A DNA stretch of 64,000 bases from Cristatella mucedo (lineage: Eukaryota; Bryozoa; Phylactolaemata; Cristatellidae), in assembly GCA_009760855.2 (NCBI GenBank), contig WPIO01000012.1, positions 3,731,501-3,795,500 on the forward strand, read 5' to 3'. The number at the start of each line of letters is the position of its first letter. Positions within the stretch are counted from its first letter, which is position 1. Position numbers and translations under genes: made by a program. Below the pieces are notes generated by a model. The model saw only the letters and a program-made list of their open reading frames with translations, was not told the DNA's origin and ran no database searches. This document shows positions 11,451 through 22,934 of this stretch, piece after piece.

Positions 11451-13525
11451 CTTTGTGCCTTGGTGGAGTTCAATGCTTCAGTAGATAAGTGACCTGCTGT
11501 GTTAAACTCACTGCCTGCCAAAAACGTATGACATAGAACCAGAAGACGTCTTGGAAATTTTTCTGGAACACACGAATATACCTTGAACTGGCAGAAAACT
11601 CGTCTTGAATAATATTCTGTATTTACACGTGAGCTGTGAAGGCAGTGGCGGCTGTAAGCAGCTGCCGAGCTCCACTACCGATCACATACTCTGACTTTGA
11701 TGCAGGCAGCAGCACAAGGCAAAGAACGTAGCTAGCGTTGCTGGAGAGAGCTCCCACTAGTTTAGCCGCCGACTCTTGAATGTCTTTTACCATGAAAGTA
11801 TTGCATCGCATTTCAAATGAGACAATACCAACAATTGACAATGTGCTGCTTAACTTAAAAACGCCGAGTTACTTTAGTGTCATGCTTCAGCAACTCGGCT
11901 GCTCGGTAGCCCAACTCTGTCAAGGGAGCAGCAGCTGAGGGAGGCTGGAGCAGCTATCGGTCAGGTGCTTCCACTTCGCTCTTTGGAATCGCTCGGCTAG
12001 CAAACAAGCAAGCTATTTAATCGTCCTCCTATCCTGTCGAATTTTTGCGATAACAACGTGCGTTCGTAGTTGCCTGCCGGTCACAAAACGACCGTCGGCC
12101 TATCTGCAAGTAGAAGCAAACTTCGAGGTATTCAAGCTTGATTAAAGTTACTATTCGATTTGCATTCTAAAGCCTTGAGCTCTATGCTTTTTAGTTTTTG
12201 CGTCCGCGAGCATAACTAGACGTGCATTGTTTGCTAGTGGTAAGTATGGTGGTGCATTTGGCTGCCGCAATGCAGCATCCTCTAACCACGGCGGTTCACT
12301 GCACCGCTACGGCAACCTTCTGTATTTCAATAGCAGCCTTGCTTGTGCTCCTTGCAAGTCAGACTGAATAGCTCGTTATTTCCTCCGTACGCTCTTGACC
12401 CCATTGCGAGTTAAGTGGAGCCTCGGTAACATTTACGCCACGGAAGTCTTTTGAATGGCATTTCAGAACTTGGGTCCTGTGTCTGCCATGCCAGAAATAT
12501 TGTTATCGCGTTTGAACAACCTAAAAGGTTCAGCGTGACGTTTGATCCCTTGCAGTGGGAATTTGAAGGTGTTCAAGTTGGTAGCTGGTTGGTTGCAGCG
12601 AGAATGCTATAGGCTTTAAACAAAATTAGATGTGAGAATCCCGTCACTGCCTCAGCCTAGTGATGCAATTATAGCCGAAAATAAATTATACGAAGAACGC
12701 CGAAAGGACACCATATGTGTACTGTTCACACCACCGCGCCGGTCATCTGACTCATAGATCAAAGCGGCAGATCCGGCTCTTTCGGTTCCCGTTAGAATTC
12801 GTGGAATGACATTAGATGGAGTCACTCAAGATTTCTTCAACTTCCTCCACTTTGAATATATGTTTTTAGCGACCTTACAATGAATGCCTTTTGGCTCAGA
12901 TGAGAATTACTCTCTATAATATAGTCCGGGGACTGCGTTTTCTCGTCCACTATTGGGCAACTGCTTTCTCACTACTTTGGTTCTTGTAGTTGGCTAGAAT
13001 TAGGGTCAATTTTTACCGGACACTCACTGTAAAAAATAAATACTAAAAAATAAATACTTACCTTATTTTTTATATTAGAAAACATCCGAGACCTACTGGA
13101 CATGAATGTCAGACAAATTTTGAAAACGAAATAATTGAAAGTAATTTATTAGGCTTACTGACAAGTTAAATCTTCATGATGAGTGATGCCTTGAGTTCCG
13201 CAGTACAACATTGCCAAAACTTCAATACGATAATTTAGCGGCAGAGTTTTCATCTTAATCAAATTATGCAGCAGTTCAGATTAATGATTTTAGGGTCTTG
13301 TAATATGCTCCAGTTTCGTTGCATTTGAGCCCCGGAGTTTCCTTTTTTCCTTACGAACAAAAATGTACCCACTACCCACAAGCCAGAAAGTTTACTTCGT
13401 GCAGTCATGCGGTATTGTCCAAGCATCACAGCAAAGATTTTAGAAATCGATTTTATCATTTTTTTAGTACTACCAAGCTGGCGTCGCGTTGACCGATTTT
13501 TCTTCTGACTTTTTTTAGAAAAGAA
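11451..13525. other. unassigned DNA upstream of serpin-1
   Basis: I find no gene here. It should hold the promoter and any 5' untranslated exon of serpin-1, but I cannot point to a TATA box or initiator with confidence. A pyrimidine-rich run ending in AG (13503-13518) lies 8 bases before the serpin ATG and could be a 3' splice site for a 5' untranslated intron. Confidence 0.4.
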
Positions 13526-14704
13526 ATGGAGTTTCTGTCAGCAGAAGGCTCGCTCAAAGTCGAGGATGTCACTAGCATCAAAGAGGATGCGTTCGATCCG
13601 CCTAAAGTTGGCTTGAATCTGCTCTCGCAGCTGCCCATTGATGAAAATGCTATTATTTCTCCTCAAAGCATTGCCACCGTTTTGGCTATGTTGTACGGTG
13701 GAGCTCGAGGCATCACTCGTCGTGAACTGGAATGCGTTCTGCACATGTCTGATCGTGCAGTAAACGATTTTGTCGGGCATTTATGCAAATTTCCCCAGGG
13801 CTCGGCAAGTGACAGCGTTAGCCTTAGGAGCTCAAGTGCTGCTTTTGCAGCAACTGATCTTGCTCTTGAAAACGAGTACAGACAGAGCATAGTGCGACTA
13901 GGAGCCAGCGTTGATTCCTTGGATTTCGCAAATGATCCGGAAGCAGCGAGAGAGCAGATTAACCGGCGGGTTGCCGAAGAAACGGAAGGCCTTATTAGGA
14001 ATTTGCTGCCACCTGGCACAATCGCCACCGATACGTCCCTGGTCTTAATGAACGCTATATACTTCAAGGGTCTCTGGAAGGAACCGTTCGACGCCAAGCG
14101 AACTCGTGCTGCAGACTTCCAAGTAGGCAACGGCAAAGCTGTCACCGCACAAATGATGACCTTGTCGTCGGATTTCCGTTATGCAGTAGACGAGAAACTT
14201 CGTCTGCAGCTTCTTCTGCTGCCGTACTCGGGTGTCGGCAAGTTGAGCATGCTGCTGCTACTACCTTTCGAAGGCGTGCCTCTCCACGAGGCCCTAGGAC
14301 AGCTCAGTGGAAGTTCGATGGCTTCAGCTGTGGCTGGTATGCGGTCTACGAAGGTTGACGTTGTCCTACCAAGGTTTTCCGTTTCGTCATTTGTCGATGT
14401 AAAGAGCGGATTGAGGGCACTTGGTCTCGCGAGCCTGTTTGACAGCAGCTCCAATCTGAGTGGCATCTGCTCCTCCCGAAAGCTCGGCGTGTCGTCCTGC
14501 GTTCATCGAGCCATCATCGATGTTACTGAAGAGGGCACAGAAGCAGCGGCAGCCACGGCGGCCATGATAGTCTCTTACTGTATGGTTTGGCCCGAGAGGT
14601 TTGTCTGCGACCGCCCGTTCGCCTTCTCCATTTGGCACGAGGAAACTTCAACGGCCTTGTTTATCGGTCGTGTATGCGACCCAACGAAGCATGCTGACAA
14701 ATAG
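13526..14704 (+). CDS. serpin-1, intracellular (ov-serpin-like) protease inhibitor, P1 Tyr
   Basis: This is a complete 392-residue serpin in one exon, the usual family length. N-terminal landmarks are IISPQSIATVLAMLYGGARG near residues 42-62. The mid region has NAIYFKGLWKEPFD, and the C-terminal signature is DRPFAFSIWHEE. The hinge EEGTEAAAAT starts at residue 335 and has the small residues needed for loop insertion, so an inhibitory fold is likely. Counting from P17 puts the scissile bond at Tyr-351/Cys-352, with 17 residues from P17 to P1 as in ov-serpins. A large aromatic P1 would suit a chymotrypsin- or cathepsin-like target; that is inference. There is no signal peptide, so it probably acts in the cytosol. 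A degenerate duplicate lies at 17812-19030 and a second active-looking paralogue at 27539-28729. The first ATG of the frame is used, because the preceding sequence is a pyrimidine tract plus AG. Confidence 0.93.
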   Translation: MEFLSAEGSLKVEDVTSIKEDAFDPPKVGLNLLSQLPIDENAIISPQSIATVLAMLYGGARGITRRELECVLHMSDRAVNDFVGHLCKFPQGSASDSVSLRSSSAAFAATDLALENEYRQSIVRLGASVDSLDFANDPEAAREQINRRVAEETEGLIRNLLPPGTIATDTSLVLMNAIYFKGLWKEPFDAKRTRAADFQVGNGKAVTAQMMTLSSDFRYAVDEKLRLQLLLLPYSGVGKLSMLLLLPFEGVPLHEALGQLSGSSMASAVAGMRSTKVDVVLPRFSVSSFVDVKSGLRALGLASLFDSSSNLSGICSSRKLGVSSCVHRAIIDVTEEGTEAAAATAAMIVSYCMVWPERFVCDRPFAFSIWHEETSTALFIGRVCDPTKHADK

Positions 14705-14734
14705 GAAAAATCGTTTCGAATCCGATCGAGCCTA

Positions 14735-14740
14735 ATTAAA
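14735..14740 (+). promoter_or_regulatory. possible polyadenylation signal ATTAAA of serpin-1
   Basis: The variant signal ATTAAA lies 31 bases past the stop. A canonical AATAAA at 15069-15074 is the alternative. Transcript ends would decide between them. Confidence 0.35.
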
Positions 14741-17195
14741 GACGCTCGATTTGGTAAGGGTTATTCCCAGAGTGTTTACTGACATTGACCAGAAATTCCA
14801 CATAGAAGTGATTAATTGCAGCCATGGTAAGGAGGAGAGCTGCCAAGGCGCATTCCGACTGCAGCTAGATTGTTTAATTACTCACAAGTAGCTGCTAGAT
14901 CTGTGAAAAAGTGGTGCTTTCTGGAGAATGCATGACACTTTGTCGTGCCATTGGCTTACTGCCAACGGGCAGTAGTTTGATATTCGTAAGATTACAATGC
15001 GGAAGAACTTTGGAACTGACTATATATTTTAGGCTAGAAGTTATCCAGAAATAATCCGGTGCAGCCTAAATAAAATCATGGCTGGGTTTAGGATAGCTGC
15101 TATATAAATTCTCCCGTTGAAGTTCCAAAACTTTCATTACACTGGCTAGCAGCCTATACAAACTGTCATTGAAGTTGAAGCGTCTGCCTTCACCAAGATG
15201 CAATCAAAGAAATGAATGCAAACAAAACCTGACTCATTGCTAGCTTTGAGGCACACCGCGTATTAAATCATTTTGCAGCACAAAAATATTATTACAGTTG
15301 ACTTCAACGAATTTAGCCGGTGTCGTTATTAATCCGATTAGTTTTCATTGTCTGCTTTCCTTGTAGATGCAGCATCGTGCAATGCGAAAAGCCTCACTAG
15401 TAGTAACTCAATTTAGTGAATTGAGTACTGAGGATTTATTTCAGAAGTACCTTCCTCAATAAAGAAGGGACATAGCAGTACTACGCAATTCTTTTTTGAG
15501 GCATTCAGTAAGAGTAACAATTATACAGCATGCTACAACGGCTATTAAAGCCGCGCTTTCAGTACAAATACCGGTTAGCATTTCTGAATCGTCTTGCCTG
15601 CGGCTAGCTAGCGCTATCCTTCTATCACTCTAGTGATTTTATTCTCATGAACACACACCAAAAAGGACAAAAATAGGCAACAGTAAATTCAATTGCAACC
15701 CCGAATTCACTGCAGCCTTGCAAGGTGCCGGTACTTTGGTTAAACTAAAGAGTGTAATTGAGTCAAGTCCTACAGCTTGTATACACTATCCCAGCTTTGC
15801 TTCCGATGTTCTACTGTCTTTGACACTAAGCAAAGAGAAAAAAGTGGGAACTGGTAATGTAATTGAAGGCCATACATGCACCAAAGCTTAGCAAGGGGCA
15901 GGTTCATCGGTTATACATTACAGAGCTATGTGGTCAAGTTAACTAGCCTTTATAAAGATTAATGGCCGAAAAAATATCTTCCCAAAAGCTGATCAAGCAG
16001 AGGCTCCTGTTCGGCGCTATTCGTGCCTGAAAGCGCCAGCGAAAACCATGCCCACAGCACCTGACATTGCTGTCACTTGCCGCTGTAACAAACGTGGTGC
16101 GTGTCTTCCCCTTTAGAAAAGAACTAGGTCGCAGGCACAGCACTCGTAACGTTGCTAGTCTCAGCCGCCGCGCGCTGAACCCTGGTGACGCCCAAACCTT
16201 CTATCGAAGCTATCGACTTGTAGGTGCTGCACTAACACACACAGGTATGTCGACAGTAGCAGGAACGTAGCAGCGACGTTGAGCTCATACATTAGCACAA
16301 AAAGTCCGTATCATAAAGCTATACAGGTCCATTTGACATGAGCAGAGGGTGTCAGTCATTCAGCATTGGCGATAACACTCACCAGTGGCTCCGTGGCTCT
16401 AGAGCTCAAATCAGCTCAAACGTCAAATCGAGTCCGGACTCACATCTGCCGCTTCCTATGTCATGGCACCGGCTTGTAAGCGGCCTCGGCCATAAATTGT
16501 CGCATAGCCGCATAATCTCAACGAAGTAACACCAGTCGCAATCTGATTGATTCAGCTCGCAGCCGTTTTTGCCGCAATGCGCTTGGTAGACACTTCGCGA
16601 AGAATGAAGAGGTGGCTGACAAGCCCTATTCGGCTGGGAGAGTCCGCGCGCATCTATGCCGTAGTAAGCCTCCTGATGGCCCGTCGAACTTCAGCCTCGC
16701 AGCACTGCAAGTCTGCTCCGACCTATGGATGTTATAAATATCGCGGTTCACGATAGTTCTTTGCCGAATGTGGGCTATTCGCTCGGGCGGGGTTTTAAAC
16801 TGCGTTAGCTGATTTACGCTTTTTGATTGTTGTAACTATCCGTAGGACGGACGACCTCGATTGGGCGTGTCATTTTTTTTAAATTGGCGTTTTTTAAATT
16901 TGAAGTAATAGTCTAGCGTTTATTTAAGGTTTAGCAGCAGCTTTTATTTACAAAATTCTCCTAAAAAACGCCATTTCATTGGCAATATTTACACAAAACT
17001 CATATTATTATCTCGACATTCTACTTCCGGCGTAAACGTGTAATACAAAATAATTCTATTCACCGCGTTCCGGTCATCTTTCAATCAACAAAAATTGGGA
17101 TTGCATTTAAAACTACTATATGTCTTATAATAGGCAAATTTAGAAAACTGCCAAATTTTGACTATATTTTCGGCTCCTCCCCCCCCCCATAAAGG
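14741..17195. other. serpin-1 3' flank, then unassigned DNA
   Basis: From the stop to about 15130 the sequence is alignable with 19031-19440 behind the serpin pseudogene, so it belongs to the duplicated block. Beyond it I see no gene; the frames at 15943-16756 overlap on both strands and carry no known motif. An AT-rich stretch fills 16860-17180. Confidence 0.5.
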
Positions 17196-17750
17196 ACTGC
17201 AACACAAGCAACGACGGGATTAGCGTGATTCTGTCCCGGTTTACGGATGGCGATGAACAAGTGGTGGCTTATTTCAGTGCGTTTCTAAGCGGTCTAGTGA
17301 GGAATTACTGTGTCAAGAGGAAGGCATAGTTTGTCAATGTAAACAGTCTAGGAAATTACCATCTCTACCTGTATGGGGCAAGTTTCACGACCCACATTGA
17401 CCATGCTGCTCTGAATGGGATTCGCACACCAAAACATCTGGATGTAAAACTTGCTAATTGGGTTGAAAATGTAACCCTAGTATAATTACGAGATGCAGCA
17501 TAGAGCTTGAATGGCCCACATGAATGCCGTCAGCTTGAATCGCAGACCTTGTGCTGTTGAGTGTAAGCATTGTGCCAGTAATAAAAGGGATCAGGGTGCT
17601 TCTGTATGCTACCCGAGCCGGATTAAAGGAGACGCAGAGGCTTTGAGGGATAAGGTGCATAAGCCGGAGGCTGACTCAGACCTTCAGCCGCATTTGGATG
17701 CGAGAAAGCAGGTTTTGCCCGGCTTTGGAGAAGGTCTCCCTCCACAGTAA
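17196..17750 (+). pseudogene. Ty3/gypsy-type pol remnant (RNase H region)
   Basis: In pieces of one frame with stops between them, the sequence resembles the RNase H segment of Ty3/gypsy polyproteins. It shows a VVAYFSAFLSG block, RNYCVKRK, HLYLYGASFTTHIDHAALN and LANWVEN, and then a stretch like the NADALSRRPC end of the domain. Several stops break it, and no reverse transcriptase, integrase or LTR is recognisable beside it. It is a decayed retroelement fragment, ending about 60 bases before the serpin pseudogene begins. Confidence 0.7.
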
Positions 17751-17811
17751 AGCTACAAACTATTACTGGTCGCAATGGGACATGCTTGGACTCCATCGTG
17801 GCGTGCTGCAG

Positions 17812-19030
17812 CGGAAGACTAGCCTAAAAGAGGATGTGTTCGATCCGCTCAAAAATGGCTTGGCTCTGCTTTCACAAGTGCCCGCTGATGCAAATGCTCT
17901 TATTTCTCCTCAAAGCATTGCTCGCGGTTTTGGCTACGGTTGTACGGTGTAGCGCGGGGCATCACCCGTCATGAACTTGAAATGGTTCTACACATGTCTA
18001 TTCGTGCAGCTGATGATTCTGTTGCATGGCTGCGAACGTTGTTCTAGAGCCTCAGTGCCAAGTGACAGCCCCAGCCGTAGGAGTTCAACAGCTGCGTAAG
18101 CAGGAACCTATTTCGCTGCTGAAAGCGAGTACAGACTGTCCCTCGTGCGACTCGCAGCCAGTATTGCTTAGCTGGATTTCTCAAAAGATCCAGAAGCAGC
18201 ACGAGATCAGATTAACTGGCGGGTTGCTGAGAAAACGGCAGGACTTATTAAGAACCTGGTGGCACCTGGCACCATAGTCATTGATACGTCCCTGGTCCTG
18301 GTGAATGCGACGTACTTCAATGGCCCCTGGAAGAAACCGTTCGACGCCAAGCGAACTCGGACTGCAGACTTCTAAGTAGGTAACTGCAACGCTGATACCG
18401 CACAAATGATGACCTTGTCGTCGGACTTTCTTTAAGCAGGAGACGATAAACGTTGTCTGCAGCTTCTTCTGCTGCCGTACTCGGGTGTCGACATGTTGAG
18501 CATGCTGCTGCTATTGCCTTTCCGCGATGCCCTAGGACAGCTCAGCGGAAGTTCGATGGCTTCAGCTGTGGCCAGTATGTGGTCTACGAAGATTGACATT
18601 GTTCTACCAAGGTTTTCCGTTTCGTCACTTATCGATTTAAAGAGTAAATCGAGAGCACTTGTTCTCGTGAGCCTGTTTGACAGCAGCTCTGATCTGAGTG
18701 GAATCTGCTCGTCCCAAAATAATTCTATCTATCGTCCTGCGTTCATTCAGCCATCATAGTGTTTCTGAAGAGGGTACAGAAGCAGTGGTAGCCACGGTGG
18801 TCACGCGTCAATTCTGCCGTCCTAGAAAGTTTGTCGGCCACCACCCGCTTACCTTCACTATTTGGCACGAGGAAACAATAAGTAGTGTATCTCCATGTAT
18901 AACTCTACAAAACCACAAAGACTAGGTGGGTGTTAAGCTGGAGAGTGGCTTATCGTGCACTCACAGCCTAAGCGGTGTTGGCCTTATTCTTTGGTCTGGT
19001 ATGTGACCCAAAGAAGCCGGCTGACAAACA
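17812..19030 (+). pseudogene. serpin pseudogene, duplicate of serpin-1
   Basis: It aligns with serpin-1 from the AAAGAGGATG block near its start to the CTGACAAACAGGAAAAATC end. Damage includes a net 2-base insertion before a stop at 17950-17952, and nonsense codons at 18169-18171, 18373-18375 and 18433-18435 (in each case serpin-1 has a sense codon). There is a 15-base deletion near 18518, and a LINE-A tail is inserted at about 18882-18975. The hinge EEGTEAVVAT survives, but the loop after it is three residues shorter than in the two intact genes. The homology runs on into the 3' flank to about 19440, so this is a genomic duplication and not a processed copy. Confidence 0.93.
18882..18975 (-). 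mobile_element. LINE-A 3' end inserted in serpin pseudogene
   Basis: Read on the minus strand, it equals the last ~90 bases of LINE-A: CCGCTTAGGCTGTGAGTGC at one end and GGAGATAC at the other. It splits the block coding for the last strand of the serpin fold, between GAAACAATAAGTA and TGTTGGCCTTATTC. The (ACATT)n tail is missing or reduced. Confidence 0.85.
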
Positions 19031-21362
19031 GGAAAAATCACCGCGCGTGAAATCGAGCCCAGATAATACGCTAGATTTTGTTAAAGCATTGCAGTTATCC
19101 CTGACACCGGTCAGAAATTGAATGTAGATGATCGATTACAGCCAAGTTCAGAGAAGAGCTGTCGAGACACATTCTGGCTGCAGCTAGTCGCCTACTTATT
19201 CCAAGTAGCTGCTATATCTGCGAAAGAGCAGTGCTTTCTTGAGTTTGTATTATACTTTGCCATGCTAAAGTTCTGCATCTAAAAAACTGCAATTTTATAC
19301 TCGTAGGATTAGAAATTCAATGAATTTTAGGATTAATAATTAATATTACAGTGGAAGTTACCTAGAAATGATCACTTGTAGAATGAATGAGATCATGGTT
19401 CGATCTGTCATAGCTGCTCTGTCAAATCTCCAGTTTAATTCCTTCAGATACTACATATAAAGCGCTTCCGGAAAGGTGGGTTGTTATTTAGGTTAACATT
19501 GGATACACTTTGACCGTCGTTGACGTCATGCGTTAGACGGCGCATTCAAGCTGCCGATTAAGTTGATCTACTACGAGCTGAAGCAAAGCCACGCAGTAAT
19601 TACGATATTTAAAATCTTGCCAAACTGCATCATGTTAGTATGCATAGCCAAACCAACTTTTAATGGTTGTTCACCAACTACTGTACGATATCGAGCATGT
19701 ACAATCATGCACGAACGACAGATAGTGCTCGCATTGGTGAGTGCGCTTTTATGAGCAGACAAGCAGACGTATAACCGAGAATTCAATAACACAGCCATGC
19801 ATGTATTTCAGGAAGAATAAATAAGCAAACAAAACAAGAATGCACATTCAAAATAATACATGCAAGCTTCGTCAGCGACTGGTACACCACATATAACCAA
19901 TCATTGGGTGGCGACATGCTGTAGTCGAAGTCAAGTACGAATAACTATAGGGAGAAAAGCTCTCATGTTTACATTGGCACCAGCATCTACCTATTCTTTG
20001 CACTCGGCCAATAGTCAATCTCTGAAAACACGGAAGATGAAAGATTCTCCGAATTAATGTAGCATTGAAAGAGCTCGTGTGTATATTGCATAGTATATCT
20101 CCGGAGGCATTATCTTAGTTATTGATGATGAATGTAAAGATTTACGATCATCCGAGCGCTCAATTCAAGCCACAAGAAGCACGGTCTGCCAGCCGAGAAC
20201 ACTGGGCCTAAAGCGAGGCAGAACTCGGACGGAAGTCTTTGTCAATACGCGGGATTTCAGTTCACGAAAAGAGCGTATCTTAACTTTTGGGTTTACTTGA
20301 GGATGTCATAATACGTAATAATTATAATTGCTTATATATGTGCTCACATTGGGCAGGTCCGAGAAAAATTGACAAGTTTGGTCAGGCAAGACGACGGGCA
20401 ACTCACGCTGCTGCCGTCGACCGTAAGGCGCCTTTAAACAGTTTAACTTTCGCTTAAAATCTTACGATCTGTGTTTTTCGCTTGATTAGCACGTTCGCTA
20501 AATTGCTATCCAATTACAATTGTTATGAAAACGCAAGTTTGGGTAGCGGCACAACGCGTGCGCGCAGCTTCAGTAACAACACCGTGGTAGAAAAAGCACA
20601 ACGATAGCGTGTATTTTACGGCTGATACGACCGGCGACTTACCGCCGACTCTCTAACAGGCTCACGCTCAGCACTAGGACACCGACCTGTATACCGTTGC
20701 TCCAAGAGAGCGGCTGCGGTCAGGTACAAGCTTTATATAGTAGCCAGGTCCTAAGTTAGATCATAAAAATCCCAGCGTACATAATCATTCGTTACGCTGC
20801 TCACAAGCCTTTGCTTATTGCGGCTATTTCATAAGCGGCTCAGTTCTAATTCAGTGGCAAAGCTCATTGTTCGTAATCGAGGTTCAGCTGTCGAGCTCCT
20901 AATCCACAATTGCAGGGCATTGCACACTAACACGTACAACGCGACAATTGAAATGCTAGCATTTGTTCCGTGGCCATGGCTGGCCAAACATGATTCTTCT
21001 CGCATAGTTATGACACGTAAATTCGCATGACGCTGTGCCTGTAGAAACTCAATTTTATACACTCTGGAATCCTTGGGATTCACTAACGACAGCTTTTCAG
21101 AAACGGAGGCATGCTACTTCCGGAGTCTGTGGCAATTGTCTGCTGTGTCAAATGTCCGCATCAATTCGTGCGCCCCAGCATGGCAGACAGTGATTGGTGC
21201 GGGTTTACCAGCTAGATCAGCGGATTCTCAGGTTTGCCTATCATTGCGAAGTTTTATTTACTGATATTTTTCTCGCAGGTGCTACATAGTTATGGCATAT
21301 TAACTATGGTTTTCAGCTTCCAGATACCTCTGCCCGGCAATGCTACAGTTATAAAAAACAAC
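19031..21362. other. duplicated serpin 3' flank, then unassigned DNA
   Basis: To about 19440 the sequence parallels 14705-15130. From there to 21362 I see no gene or family repeat; small frames on both strands overlap without motif support. Confidence 0.5.
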
Positions 21363-21427
21363 AAGCTGGTTTGGTCCTGCGGGTAAGGTACTAGCCACGG
21401 CCAAGGTCTGGCTGAGGTCGTAGGCTC
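21363..21427 (+). mobile_element. SINE-1, 5' half of a split copy
   Basis: GCTGGTTTGGTCCTGCGGGT and the block to GAGGTCGTAGGCTC are the tRNA-like head of SINE-1. The rest resumes at 21766 after an inserted element. Confidence 0.8.
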
Positions 21428-21765
21428 TGTAGATTAAATAGTGCTCTTCCAAATGCCTACGTACGCTGGCGCAGGCACAGCACCAACGCTGGTTCGCAGG
21501 AACGTATATTGTCGCGTACGCCTGCAGCGCTCTCCCAGACACAACTGCCCTCTGCCACGTTGGCGCTCCCTACTCCCCCGGTCCCTCCCAGCCACAACTC
21601 ATCCCGTGAGTCGGCGGGAGGACAAAGCCGGCATGTGGATAAACCACAGCCGTCAGACCACAGCCGTGCACTGGCCTGTCTCTTGGCCACTACCAGTCTG
21701 CCTGCACTTGCAGTGTGCCGGCGTGCCCAGCGATCTCAGCCATGCACAGAGAACCACAAACCACA
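21428..21765 (+). mobile_element. LTR-like element inserted in SINE-1 (338 bp)
   Basis: The insert starts TGTAGATTAAATAG and ends CACAAACCACA, so it has TG..CA ends. It is flanked by GGCTC and TGCTC, a 5-bp target duplication with one mismatch. Part of its body (CCACAGCCGTGCACTGGCC) resembles the 44710-45097 element. TG..CA ends with 5-bp duplications are the mark of LTR retrotransposons, so a solo LTR is the favoured reading. Confidence 0.7.
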
Positions 21766-21836
21766 TGCTCGAGCCCCGAGGCAAATGTGAAGCGAATGAA
21801 TAGAGATTAAGTTCTCTTAAGGCATAATGCAAATCA
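21766..21836 (+). mobile_element. SINE-1, 3' half of the split copy
   Basis: CTCGAGCCCCGAGGC through AGAGATTAAGTTCTCTTAAGG is the B box and 3' hairpin segment that continues 21363-21427. The (TA)n tract starts directly at its 3' end. Confidence 0.8.
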
Positions 21837-21856
21837 TATATATATATATATATATG

Positions 21857-21934
<78 letters not shown>
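21837..21934. repeat. (TA)n microsatellite
   Basis: About 98 bases of nearly pure TA, with short AATA interruptions, starts where the SINE-1 3' tail ends and runs up to the reverse-oriented LINE-B tail. Confidence 0.95.
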
Positions 21935-21937
<3 letters not shown>

Positions 21938-22290
21938 GCAACAACATATTTATATAGCGCCCTCAGAGAACTGAACACAAAGGATGACCCACAAAAATCC
22001 ACCAAACGCTGTAATAAAAAGGTGCGTTTTAAACTTCTTTTTAAAAGCCCTGTCACAACGTGTTCTGTCTGGGGACGTCGTGACGTGCATTGGTAGTGAG
22101 TTCCAGGTTTTGAAAGCGTAGGAACTAAAGGCATGGTCTCCAATGTTTCGAGGTTCGTACGAGATATGGTTAAACGATTCGAGTCAGAACAGCAGGTCGT
22201 GCGATTCTTCGCCTGGTGGGAGAGAAGTTCCGATAGGTAGGTACAATAATTTGTGGCAAGCATCAGAAGCCGGAGTTCGAAAGATCTGGG
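21935..22290 (-). mobile_element. LINE-B fragment, degenerate
   Basis: The hairpin arm GCGCCCTCAGAGAACTGAAC is followed by blocks matching the LINE-B C-terminal coding region (GAGTTCCAGG, GGTCTCCAA, TTCGTACGAG). The coding frames are broken. Confidence 0.8.
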
Positions 22291-22934
22291 TTTCACAAGC
22301 ATGCTGTAAATTTTCAGCCCACATGAGCAACAATATAAGAGAGATACGAGCCAGGTTCTAAAGTAAAACTCTTGACTAAGGCCCGGACGTACGAAGCAGC
22401 CAGCAGGGGGGGGGGCGGTCGAGTCAGCAATGCCAAGGTCGTGAAGCCCTGACCGCGATACTTTAGTCGCAACCGTGTGTGGTACGTAAATGTACGATAT
22501 CTGCGTTCTAAGTCACGTGTCTCCGCGAAGTGCTGTTGTTTTATCGTGCGACACTCTGGTGCGTCACTGTAGACAGTTTGATTGTAGGCCTTACAGTTAG
22601 GACAATCCTGAACCGACCTGGTACTTGCTCGTGTTTGATCCCTCGCTTACTTTAAATCACCGCCCTGGAAGTTTCGTTATTGCTCCCAGCTCGAAGAGTT
22701 TCAAACAATGCCGTCATAAAACCGTGACTTTGACATTATACCTAGGCTGTGAACATCTGTAAAGATTGCTTTTGCCTCCTGTACTCGAAGCTTTTCCCAA
22801 TTGCGTTTCGGAAGCCCTGGTCGATAAAGCTGGTTATGGGAGGGAGCCCCGTTAAATCTAAAGCGAACCTGGAACGTATTCAACATAAAAATTTCCTGTA
22901 ACGTATTAGCTATGGCAATCGGACTAACAGACCT
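22291..22934. other. unassigned DNA with a G-run
   Basis: A run of nine or more G lies near 22407. I see no gene or shared repeat. Confidence 0.45.

Noticed and set aside
21817-22302. 161-codon frame with a Tyr-Ile tail
   Set aside because: Reads through the (TA)n tract and decayed LINE-B; not a gene.
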